Source: an uncultured Eubacteriales bacterium (GTDB taxonomy: Bacteria; Bacillota; Clostridia; Oscillospirales; Butyricicoccaceae). Taken from it: DNA of 11,512 bases. The translations under genes were made by a program, and so were the position numbers. Position 1 is the stretch's first letter, and each line of letters begins with the position of its first letter. The DNA lies in assembly GCA_910585875.1 (NCBI GenBank), contig CAJUIK010000011.1, positions 30,449-41,960 of the forward strand, written 5' to 3'. Below, in pieces: positions 1 to 4,850 of the stretch. Below the pieces are notes generated by a model. That model was not told where the DNA came from. It was given only the letters and a program-made list of their open reading frames with translations, and made no database searches.

Positions 1-187
1 CGGCGGGGGCAATCAAAACGTCGGTCTGTTGGTCGATGGTCTGGGCGATGTGGGAAGGGACCAAAAAATCCGTGCCCAAGGCCAGGTGAGAGCCATGGTT
101 CTCAATGCTGCCCACCGGAATCACCACCGCGTCATGCTCCGCAAAATATTCCTGGGCCTGCTTCCATGTCATGTGCTCTAAACGCAT
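1..187 (-). CDS. Creatininase-family amidohydrolase, N-terminal part only
   Basis: The minus strand reads 62 codons from the start at 187 before running off the window edge. The segment GSIENHGSHLALGTD (residues 26-40) matches the metal-binding signature of the creatininase / creatinine amidohydrolase family. Glu29, His31 and Asp40 have the same spacing as the Glu34, His36 and Asp45 metal ligands of Pseudomonas creatininase. Family members are cytosolic metal-dependent amidohydrolases acting on creatinine or on cyclic amides in cofactor and secondary metabolism; the substrate cannot be told from this fragment. An in-frame ATG at 193 is also possible, but AGGAG sits only one base before it, while spacing to the ATG at 187 is 7 bases, so 187 is preferred. 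A good minus-strand promoter lies at 234-262. It is divergent from the DpnI gene and is probably host DNA outside the prophage. Confidence 0.82.
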   Translation of the reverse strand, partial: MRLEHMTWKQAQEYFAEHDAVVIPVGSIENHGSHLALGTDFLVPSHIAQTIDQQTDVLIAPA

Positions 188-233
188 ATCCATTCTCCTA
201 TCTTCTTCGTCTGTTTGCGAAATCGTCGCTTCC

Positions 234-262
234 ATTATACACCCTTTTCCTCCCGCTGTCAT
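234..262 (-). promoter_or_regulatory. Sigma-A type promoter of the creatininase-family gene
   Basis: On the minus strand the -35 box is ATGACA (262-257, one mismatch to TTGACA) and the -10 box is a perfect TATAAT (239-234). They are separated by exactly 17 bases. The -10 box is about 46 bases upstream of the chosen start codon. Confidence 0.65.
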
Positions 263-300
263 GTCTGGAGGAAAAATCAGCGACAACAGAAAATTTTGTG

Positions 301-329
301 TTGAAGAGAAGGGAGGGGTATGGTAGAAT
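301..329 (+). promoter_or_regulatory. Extended -10 promoter upstream of the DpnI-type gene
   Basis: TTGAAG (301-306) and TAGAAT (324-329) are 17 bases apart. A TGG triplet directly before the -10 box makes it an extended -10 (TGnTAnAAT). Transcription would start near 336 and leave a leader of about 50 bases before the restriction gene. A GATC lies in AGATCT at 331-336, near the predicted start point. Whether its methylation matters is unknown. Confidence 0.55.
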
Positions 330-386
330 GAGATCTCCCTAAAAGCTGGGGCAAAAGAGCGTTTTGGATAAGGGGATATTTTGCGT

Positions 387-1157
387 ATGAATTTGCAGAT
401 GCCGACAAAATCGGCGCAGGATTATAAAAGCAAATCTCAAAAAATGAGGATTATGTCAGAAAGCTGGGCGGAACAGAATCTTTATTGTCCGTGTTGCGGC
501 CATTCCTCGCTTCAGCGTTTTCCCAACAATCGATCTGTAGCAGATCTTTATTGCCCGCAATGCCAGGAACAATTTGAATTGAAAAGCAAAGCCAGAAGCG
601 TTGGCCGCATTGTTCCAGACGGAGCATATCAAACGATGATACAACGCATTCAATCTGAACAGAACCCCAATTTTTTCTTTTTGAATTATTGGGATGAAAG
701 ATTCGCCGTGCGCGATTTGATGATTGTGCCGAAACACTTTTTTTCACCAAACGTCATCCAAAAAAGAAAGCCTTTGAATCCCGCCGCTCGCCGGGCCGGA
801 TGGGTGGGATGCAATATCTTGATAGCCAATATCCCAGAAGCGGGGAAGATTTATCTCGTTCAAAATGAACGCTCCTTGCCGGCAAGGGAGGTCGTAGAGA
901 AATATCGGAAGACGGCGTTTATCGCAGAGTATAAATCAGAGATAAGAGGCTGGCTGTTGGATGTCTTGAACTGCGTGGAGCAAATCCCCGCCGTTTGTTT
1001 TTCTTTGCAGGAACTCTATCAATTTGAAGAGAAATTGCGGCTGCTTTACCCATATAATCGTCATATATGCGCTAAAATTCGACAGCAGCTTCAGATACTG
1101 CGAGACCATTCCCTTATCGAATTTTGGGGCAAGGGGCAATATAGAAAACGGCTTTGA
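387..1157 (+). CDS. dpnC: DpnI-type methyl-directed restriction endonuclease (cuts Gm6ATC)
   Basis: The product (256 aa; pneumococcal DpnI is 254 aa) aligns with DpnI along its whole length as I remember that protein. Shared stretches include YKSxSQK near the N-terminus, DGAY, NPNFFFL, ARRAGWxGCNI, and IRQQLQILRD near the C-terminus. Counting from ATG 387, the PD-(D/E)XK catalytic residues are Asp53, Glu64 and Lys66 (FELKSK), the same numbers as in DpnI. Cys34, Cys37, Cys56 and Cys59 form the zinc-binding CxxC pairs. The C-terminal quarter corresponds to the winged-helix domain that also reads methylated DNA. The enzyme cleaves G(m6A)TC, so it restricts Dam-modified incoming DNA and needs no partner methylase. 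A TTG at 381 closer to AGGGG is an alternative start adding two residues. The next ORF begins 16 bases downstream. The A/T-rich codon use differs from the GC-richer phage genes to the right, which hints at horizontal acquisition. Confidence 0.93.
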   Translation: MNLQMPTKSAQDYKSKSQKMRIMSESWAEQNLYCPCCGHSSLQRFPNNRSVADLYCPQCQEQFELKSKARSVGRIVPDGAYQTMIQRIQSEQNPNFFFLNYWDERFAVRDLMIVPKHFFSPNVIQKRKPLNPAARRAGWVGCNILIANIPEAGKIYLVQNERSLPAREVVEKYRKTAFIAEYKSEIRGWLLDVLNCVEQIPAVCFSLQELYQFEEKLRLLYPYNRHICAKIRQQLQILRDHSLIEFWGKGQYRKRL

Positions 1158-1173
1158 AGAAAGGGCGGGCGCT

Positions 1174-1587
1174 GTGCAGATGGGGCAAAAATCACACCAT
1201 AATTGGAGAAGTACAAGACAAAAAATAAAAACAGTGATGGAGGGGCGTGTGGTAGATATAGTGTCTTTAGGAAAAGTCCCATATCTCTGTTGGCATGAAA
1301 GAATCTTTTTTTCCTGGGAGGGCGGATGGGTTGCAAGAGATACTCCTCCGGAAAAAGGGGAGGATATCCGCTATTTCAATTTGGTTAAGAAGATACAAGT
1401 GGTAGACGAATCATATCTTATAAAAGTAGCGATGACTTTTCGTCCTGAAGGACTATTTTTGTGTCGTGCAAGCGGTATTTGGGTTGCAATTGACAATTCT
1501 GATGGAAATGCGTGGACTGAAGAATGTTCCTCAAAATATCAGGCCATTCGCTGGCTGGCCAAGATGTTTGAGAAAAACGATACTTGA
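1174..1587 (+). CDS. Unrecognised protein co-directional with DpnI
   Basis: The frame is open much further upstream, inside the DpnI gene, but the plausible start is GTG 1174, with AAAGG about 9 bases before it. ATG 1180 is a second choice. The product would be about 137 aa: a basic first 25 residues, then a hydrophobic and tryptophan-rich body (WEGGW near the middle, a second patch ending GIWVAIDN) and a helical C-terminus with the pattern YQAIRWLAKMFEKN. I do not recognise a family. It sits 16 bases after the DpnI gene and is probably co-transcribed with it. In pneumococcus the DpnI gene is followed by dpnD, of unknown role, but I see no DpnD/PcfM-like signature here. It could be an accessory or regulatory partner, or merely a neighbour. 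Confidence 0.62.
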   Translation: MQMGQKSHHNWRSTRQKIKTVMEGRVVDIVSLGKVPYLCWHERIFFSWEGGWVARDTPPEKGEDIRYFNLVKKIQVVDESYLIKVAMTFRPEGLFLCRASGIWVAIDNSDGNAWTEECSSKYQAIRWLAKMFEKNDT

Positions 1588-1588
1588 T

Positions 1589-1618
1589 AACAAAAGAAGA
1601 GGGTTTGTCTCTTTTGTT
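1589..1618 (+). terminator. Possible weak hairpin terminator after the DpnI pair
   Basis: A 9-bp perfect stem, AACAAAAGA (1589-1597) with TCTTTTGTT (1610-1618), begins at the stop codon of the preceding ORF. The stem is A/T-rich and no long T-run follows, so termination would be inefficient. Its right arm overlaps the -35 box of the next promoter. Confidence 0.35.
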
Positions 1619-1645
1619 GTAATTTGCTAAAAGCTATGGTACAAT
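1617..1645 (+). promoter_or_regulatory. Extended -10 promoter reading toward the prophage edge
   Basis: TTGTAA (1617-1622) and TACAAT (1640-1645) are 17 bases apart, with TGG before the -10 box (TATGGTACAAT), very like the DpnI promoter's TATGGTAGAAT. No gene follows on the plus strand. Transcription would start near 1652 and meet a strong terminator at 1659-1697. It may be a promoter cut off from its gene by prophage insertion, or it may drive a very short RNA. Confidence 0.45.
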
Positions 1646-1735
1646 AAACACACAGAAAGCGGGAACCCTTGATTTTTCAGGGGTTCCCGCCTTTTTTGTT
1701 ACTATAGTGTTATTAGTTCAGAGTTCGGCGGTTAT
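1646..1735. other. Likely left prophage boundary (attL zone)
   Basis: The tyrosine integrase stops at 1736 and is the outermost element gene. To the left lie genes of host type, so one attachment-site half should fall between the promoter at 1645 and the integrase stop. No tRNA gene or obvious repeat marks it, and the other end of the element is outside the window, so the core cannot be placed. The terminator at 1659-1697 may be part of it. Confidence 0.35.
1659..1697 (+). terminator. Strong rho-independent terminator
   Basis: The left arm GCGGGAACCCTTG (1659-1671) and right arm CAGGGGTTCCCGC (1678-1690) pair over 13 bp with one G-U wobble. They enclose an ATTTTT loop and are followed by C and six T residues (1692-1697). 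It ends rightward transcription from the host side. On the minus strand only three T follow the stem, so it would be a poor terminator for the integrase. Confidence 0.85.
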
Positions 1736-2764
1736 TCATGCCGGTTTCCGCTGAATTAGTTCAATGGCCGTTTTCAGTTCTTCCAGGGTCTTATGATTAT
1801 AGACTCGGTTGCCGGTATCTTTGGAAACATGGCCCATCATAAGATCAATGCACTTCCGGTTCGCTCCGGCGCTATCCAGCATGGATTCAAAGGTGTGGCG
1901 GCACTCATGCGGGGTTTTCTGGATGCCCAAAGGTTCCATAACTTCCTTCCAAAACCTCCGGTAGGCGCTTTCTGAACAACGCTTTCCATTGCGGCTGATC
2001 AGGTATTCTCCCGGTTCTTTCATACGGCGTTCAATCAAAGGGCGGATGGCTGAATGGATCGGAACCATCCGATTTTTCCCGGCTTTGGTTTTGGTTCCCC
2101 CGATCATTGCTCCAGCCTGAAGATCAACCGCTGTTTTCTTGATGGCAAGAAGCTCACTGATCCGCCACCCGGAATAAATGAAGATCAGGACGGTATCAAC
2201 CCAAGGTTCCGTTTGGCGCTGCCAAAGAAGCTGGATTTCTTTTTCGCTGAACCGGTCTCTGGTAGTGGGCGGCGCTGGATCAGAAGTCAGCAAATCGGAG
2301 TAACAGCGGGTAATCACATCCAGTTCCAGGGCGAAGCGGTCCAGATGGCCCCACAGGCTTTTGACGGCCCCTTGGGTGCTGTATCCCTTGCCGCAGTTAT
2401 CAATACAATCCTGCATCTGGTAGGCTTTGATCTGCTTATAGGGCAGGTTTTCCAGCATGGCGCAATGGCCAAAGGCGCTACAAAGGCATTTCTGGTTGGC
2501 TTTTCCTAACTTGGGCATTTTCTTTTCTTTCCATAGCTCAAACAGCTGCTTCAGGGTAATTTTGGCCCGGTTTACATCCCAGGGGTTGCGGTTGTATTCC
2601 GCCAGCAGCAGATTGCCTTCCTCCCTGGTGGCGGCATAGCCGATGATATCAAATTGGGGATAACCCCGATCATCATATCCATATACTCCGCCTCGGACCA
2701 GATAGGGCCGTCGCCGCTTGCCCGACAATTTGACAACGCTTCCATAGTGGTTGGGATTTCGCAT
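1736..2764 (-). CDS. int: Tyrosine-type site-specific integrase
   Basis: This 342-aa tyrosine recombinase inserts and excises the element. Residues 1-60 form a small arm-binding-type N-terminal region (start MRNPNHYGSVV), about 68-155 the SAM-like core-binding domain, and about 170-340 the catalytic domain. Visible catalytic residues are Arg201 (SGWRISELLAI), a lysine in the beta-hairpin TKTKAGK (about 225-230), His286 and Arg289 (TPHECRH), His312 (MMGHVS) and the nucleophile Tyr322 (RVYNHK). The frame is open for 41 more codons upstream, but ATG 2764 is chosen: AGGTGA precedes it and the family's N-terminus begins there. The start codon and part of the ribosome site lie in an inverted repeat (2761-2822). 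The gene is the last one in the leftward lysogeny module. No excisionase gene was recognised beside it. Confidence 0.93.
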   Translation of the reverse strand: MRNPNHYGSVVKLSGKRRRPYLVRGGVYGYDDRGYPQFDIIGYAATREEGNLLLAEYNRNPWDVNRAKITLKQLFELWKEKKMPKLGKANQKCLCSAFGHCAMLENLPYKQIKAYQMQDCIDNCGKGYSTQGAVKSLWGHLDRFALELDVITRCYSDLLTSDPAPPTTRDRFSEKEIQLLWQRQTEPWVDTVLIFIYSGWRISELLAIKKTAVDLQAGAMIGGTKTKAGKNRMVPIHSAIRPLIERRMKEPGEYLISRNGKRCSESAYRRFWKEVMEPLGIQKTPHECRHTFESMLDSAGANRKCIDLMMGHVSKDTGNRVYNHKTLEELKTAIELIQRKPA

Positions 2765-2822
2765 TATATCACCTGACTTTCTAAAAAAGCTATGCAAAAC
2801 CAAGCCCGGTGTGATATAATGC
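2761..2822. repeat. 12-bp perfect inverted repeat covering the integrase start
   Basis: GCATTATATCAC (2761-2772) and GTGATATAATGC (2811-2822) are exact reverse complements separated by 38 bases. In the integrase mRNA the second-transcribed arm contains the start codon and part of the AGGTGA ribosome site. The folded form would therefore block translation. The repeat could instead be a binding site for a dimeric regulator. Each arm also holds a TATAAT. Confidence 0.6.
2792..2820 (+). promoter_or_regulatory. Possible extended -10 promoter antisense to the integrase leader
   Basis: TGATATAAT (2812-2820) is a perfect extended -10 box on the plus strand, inside the right arm of the inverted repeat. 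The hexamer 17 bases upstream, ATGCAA (2792-2797), is a weak -35, which an extended -10 can tolerate. A transcript would start near 2828 and end at the terminator at 2869-2908, about 80 bases in all. Confidence 0.3.
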
Positions 2823-2868
2823 TTCTTGGGTGTTTGAAACATTATCTTCATCGGGTAAAGTTTCGCCT

Positions 2869-2908
2869 GAACCGTTCCGGTGTGCAAGACCGGGGCGGTT
2901 CTTTTTTT
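2869..2908 (+). terminator. Rho-independent terminator, rightward
   Basis: GAACCGTTCCGGT (2869-2881) pairs with ACCGGGGCGGTTC (2889-2901) over 13 bp including two G-U wobbles. The loop has 7 bases, and seven T (2902-2908) follow. In the leftward direction the stem is not followed by T, so integrase transcription from the right can pass. The region 2765-3106 otherwise holds no gene, only this hairpin and the repeats described. Confidence 0.75.
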
Positions 2909-2954
2909 ATGTGTTCCGCAAGAAAAGCCTGAAATTTCAAAGGACTTAACAGCT

Positions 2955-3060
2955 GGAACGCATGGAACAGATAAAATATTACGTTCTTCTTAATGATAAA
3001 ATAAGATATATAGATATAGAAAAAGAGAGAATAGCCGCTTTTGTCTGTTCCGTGTGTTCC
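2955..3060. repeat. Inverted pairs of GGAAC half-sites around an AT-rich core
   Basis: GGAACGCATGGAACAGA (2955-2971) and TCTGTTCCGTGTGTTCC (3044-3060) form an imperfect inverted repeat. Each has two GGAAC (or GTTCC) units exactly 9 bases apart. The 72 bases between are very A/T-rich (AATATT, TATATAGATATAG). A further GTTCC in TGTGTTCC lies near 2911-2918. The position beside the integrase fits recombinase or excisionase arm sites. An origin-like or regulator-binding site is also possible. Confidence 0.5.
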
Positions 3061-3106
3061 AAAGCGTTGAAAACGCTGACAAAACAGGAGTTCTAAACGG
3101 TACAGA

Positions 3107-3472
3107 TCAAGGTTTTGGATATAGTGTCTGATCTGCCCAACGAATCATATTGACTTCGCCGGAGCCATTGAGGTATAGAACCGGATCATTCCCTTCTTTT
3201 GTTCTGATCCTATACCCTAGATCATCCGGGGAATATAGGCCGTCTAACATTTTATCATGGGCTATCGTTTCAATACTACCAATCCCGCAATCCTGAAGAA
3301 TTTCCCAAATACTTTCCGCTTGCTCTTGGTTTACCTCGCAAGCGTCCATGATAGCTTCCAGGGTTGGATCACCCTTTTGGTATTGTTCGGGATTTTTCAT
3401 AATTCTTGAAATTCCGAAAACCATGGACGCAATAAAGATCAGGACAAACGCGATCCCAATTTTCTTTTTCAT
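3107..3472 (-). CDS. Small membrane-anchored or secreted prophage protein, unknown role
   Basis: The 121-aa product starts MKKK and then has a hydrophobic stretch (about residues 4-22), which is either an uncleaved membrane anchor or a signal peptide. A soluble domain of about 95 residues follows, containing ESIWEILQDCG, a DDLGYRIRTK strand and a C-terminal NMIRWADQTLYP segment. I recognise the general look of small clostridial prophage and lipoprotein-like proteins with this tail but cannot name a function, and no lipobox is visible. GGGAGGG lies 9 bases before the ATG. It follows the repressor by 15 bases on the same strand, so it is probably expressed in the lysogen. That placement is typical of lysogenic conversion or superinfection-exclusion genes, which is an inference from position only. 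Confidence 0.7.
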   Translation of the reverse strand: MKKKIGIAFVLIFIASMVFGISRIMKNPEQYQKGDPTLEAIMDACEVNQEQAESIWEILQDCGIGSIETIAHDKMLDGLYSPDDLGYRIRTKEGNDPVLYLNGSGEVNMIRWADQTLYPKP

Positions 3473-3487
3473 CGTTGTAAGCCCTCC

Positions 3488-4117
3488 CTATTTCAGGTTG
3501 CCTTGGAAAGCAACGGCCTTCCCAATAATCCTGATATGGGCAAGCTCTTCCCCGGAATAACGCATGGTTTTATATTTGGGGTTTTCGGGGAACAGTAAAA
3601 GTTCATTTTCTTCAGCGTTATACTGAACCCGTTTCAAGGTGGCTTCATCTTTGATCAAAACAGCGGCGATTTCTCCATCGTCCACCATTTCTTGTTTCCT
3701 GATGAAAACGATGTCCCCATCATAGATTCTGGCCCCAATCATAGAATCGCCTTGCGCCCTTAAGCAAAAATCAGCCTTGATATTGGCCCCAGCTTCTACA
3801 TAGGCTTCAAATTGTTCATCGGCAAAAATCGGTTCCTCGCAAGCGATATTCCCAAGCAACGGGAATTTTTTGGTTTCAATCCGAAAAAGGTTGTCTACCT
3901 GAATTTCTTCTTTCCAACCCATTAAATAGGCGGGGGTGGTATGAAGGACTTGGGCCAGCGCCGCTATTTTATCACGGCGCATATTGGCAATCATGCCGGT
4001 TTCCCATTTGCGGACAGTGCTTTTCCCAACGCCAACAGCTTCCCCGACTTGTTCAAGGGTAAGACTGTGTTCTTCCCGGAGGGCTTTGATCTTTTGCCCC
4101 ATATTAAGTTCAGCCAT
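3488..4117 (-). CDS. LexA/CI-like prophage repressor (XRE HTH plus S24 peptidase domain)
   Basis: The 209-aa protein has an XRE-type HTH at about residues 6-66 (SLTLEQVGEAVGVGKSTVRKWE) and a C-terminal S24 self-cleavage and dimerisation domain (about 85-205). The catalytic pair is Ser125 (QGDSM) and Lys162 (ATLKRV). It should bind the 16-bp operators at 4167-4279 and keep early genes silent. The presumed cleavage region reads GNIACEEPIF (residues 89-98). The position matching the Gly of LexA's Ala-Gly bond is Glu94, so SOS-triggered self-cleavage may be weakened. ATG 4117 is chosen because AAAGGGG lies 8 bases before it; ATG 4135, six codons further upstream, has no ribosome site. Its own promoter (4153-4181) overlaps an operator, suggesting autoregulation. 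Confidence 0.92.
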   Translation of the reverse strand: MAELNMGQKIKALREEHSLTLEQVGEAVGVGKSTVRKWETGMIANMRRDKIAALAQVLHTTPAYLMGWKEEIQVDNLFRIETKKFPLLGNIACEEPIFADEQFEAYVEAGANIKADFCLRAQGDSMIGARIYDGDIVFIRKQEMVDDGEIAAVLIKDEATLKRVQYNAEENELLLFPENPKYKTMRYSGEELAHIRIIGKAVAFQGNLK

Positions 4118-4152
4118 GTTCAGCGCCCCTTTCATTTGGTAATAACAAGGCC

Positions 4153-4181
4153 ATTATAACAGGCGTGTGTCTTTTTTGCAA
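4153..4181 (-). promoter_or_regulatory. Leftward promoter of the repressor gene
   Basis: On the minus strand the -35 box TTGCAA (4181-4176) and the perfect -10 box TATAAT (4158-4153) are 17 bases apart. The -35 box lies inside operator O1 (4167-4182), so repressor binding there would shut its own promoter. Confidence 0.65.
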
Positions 4182-4182
4182 C
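4167..4182. promoter_or_regulatory. Operator O1 (weak copy)
   Basis: GTGTCTTTTTTGCAAC matches the perfect palindrome GTGTCTTAAAAGACAC at 10 of 16 positions, with one good half-site (GTGTCTT). It overlaps the -35 box of the repressor promoter. Confidence 0.45.
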
Positions 4183-4206
4183 ATTAAAAGCGGGAAAAAT
4201 GAAAAA

Positions 4207-4222
4207 GTTTCTTAAAATACAC
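4207..4222. promoter_or_regulatory. Operator O2
   Basis: GTTTCTTAAAATACAC matches the 16-bp palindrome at 14 of 16 positions, with symmetrical differences in the two arms. It lies between the divergent promoters, 8 bases upstream of the rightward -35 box. Confidence 0.65.
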
Positions 4223-4230
4223 AAAAGAGA

Positions 4231-4259
4231 TTGACAAGCCCCAAGAGGCGTGTTATGCT
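4231..4259 (+). promoter_or_regulatory. Rightward early (lytic) promoter
   Basis: A perfect TTGACA (4231-4236) is followed after 17 bases by TATGCT (4254-4259). The predicted start near 4266 lies inside operator O3, so the repressor would block it. It drives the early operon from 4326 rightward. Confidence 0.82.
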
Positions 4260-4263
4260 TGGA

Positions 4264-4279
4264 GTGTCCTAAACGACAC
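4264..4279. promoter_or_regulatory. Operator O3 at the early transcription start
   Basis: GTGTCCTAAACGACAC has perfect GTGTC/GACAC arms and matches the consensus palindrome at 14 of 16 positions. It covers the predicted start point of the rightward promoter. Confidence 0.7.
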
Positions 4280-4325
4280 AGTGAAAGAAATTAAATCCTA
4301 ATAAGATACGAAAGGAAGTGAGCGC

Positions 4326-4658
4326 GTGAACAAGGCAAGGCTGGAATATGAGATGAACCTTCGTGGCGTGTCCCGATCCGATCTTTGCAAAATCCTTGGG
4401 ATTTCCCGTTCTGCTTTTTATCGCAAATGTAACGGGATTTCGGAGTTCACCCAAGGCGAGATCCAGAAGATTATGGATTATCTGAGCCTTGAAACCCCTG
4501 TGGGAATTTTTTTGACGCCAAAGTGTCTTAAAAGACACAAACGACGCAAATCTCCCCACGATATTGAGGGCGGGGGAGGACAACATGAATGGAGTTCGTT
4601 ATTGAAGAACAGGAGTGAAGTCAATGTTCCAAATCAAGTATTGTGTGGCTTCTATTGA
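4326..4658 (+). CDS. Cro-like HTH regulator with an apparently frameshifted C-terminus
   Basis: The first gene of the early operon begins at GTG 4326 with AAGGAAGTGA 7 bases before it. Residues 1-62 form a compact HTH domain (GVSRSDLCKILGISRSAFYRK), the usual Cro-type partner of the repressor, which in lytic growth would compete for the operators. As read, the frame continues to 110 aa with a basic, Gly-rich tail that runs 35 bases into the next gene. That tail looks non-native. A run of seven T at 4507-4513 is one T short of a frame that would end GIFFDAKVS and stop at TAA 4529-4531 (68 aa). That ending is typical of these small phage regulators as I know them. The gene is therefore probably a frameshift variant, a product of slippage, or an assembly error. 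The HTH itself is intact. Confidence 0.75.
   Translation: MNKARLEYEMNLRGVSRSDLCKILGISRSAFYRKCNGISEFTQGEIQKIMDYLSLETPVGIFLTPKCLKRHKRRKSPHDIEGGGGQHEWSSLLKNRSEVNVPNQVLCGFY
4523..4538. promoter_or_regulatory. Operator O4 (perfect palindrome) inside the first early gene
   Basis: GTGTCTTAAAAGACAC is fully palindromic and is the best operator copy in the window. It lies about 260 bases downstream of the early promoter, over the predicted ancestral stop codon of the Cro-like gene. A bound repressor here could act as a roadblock or loop with O1-O3. Confidence 0.6.
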
Positions 4659-4848
4659 AACCGCTGGCGGCAAACCCTATGCTGTCTTTTATGCCTACCG
4701 GGAAGGCGGGTATGGCCTTCACAAGGTTGGGGATTGGGACGATCCCTTTGTTCGGTGGTATGACACGGAAGCGGAAGCCATGAAAGCCCGGTGGAACCCC
4801 AATGATTGCGTTGTGTCCCGTGGCTTTGAGAATGGGAAGGGGCGCTGA
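4624..4848 (+). CDS. Small conserved-looking phage protein, unknown function
   Basis: The 74-aa product starts at ATG 4624 with AGGAG 8 bases upstream; GTG 4615 is an in-frame but less likely start. It opens with alternating hydrophobic residues that look like a beta-strand (FQIKYCVASIE), then an aromatic and Gly-rich middle (YAYREGGYGLHKVGDWDD) and a basic tail. No membrane segment or known motif is seen, and I do not recognise the family. It lies between the Cro-like gene and another unknown early gene. The size and fold pattern suggest a compact cytosolic early protein. Function cannot be inferred. Confidence 0.7.
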   Translation: MFQIKYCVASIETAGGKPYAVFYAYREGGYGLHKVGDWDDPFVRWYDTEAEAMKARWNPNDCVVSRGFENGKGR

Positions 4849-4850
4849 TT

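Noticed and set aside
105..326. A 73-codon plus-strand frame at the left end
   Set aside because: It is antisense to the creatininase-family start and spans both divergent promoters, and its product has no domain pattern.
1646..1735. A tRNA gene as the integration site
   Set aside because: The hairpin at 1659-1690 is a 13-bp terminator stem followed by T residues. No cloverleaf or T-loop sequence is present.
2765..2887. A 41-codon N-terminal extension of the integrase
   Set aside because: No ribosome site precedes the upstream ATG. The family N-terminus starts at the ATG at 2764, and the extension covers the inverted repeat and part of a terminator hairpin.
2955..3060. A CRISPR array
   Set aside because: The repeated unit is only 5 bases in inverted pairs, with no regular repeat-spacer pattern and no cas genes. 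The Cas4-like fold at 8640 belongs to a phage recombination protein.
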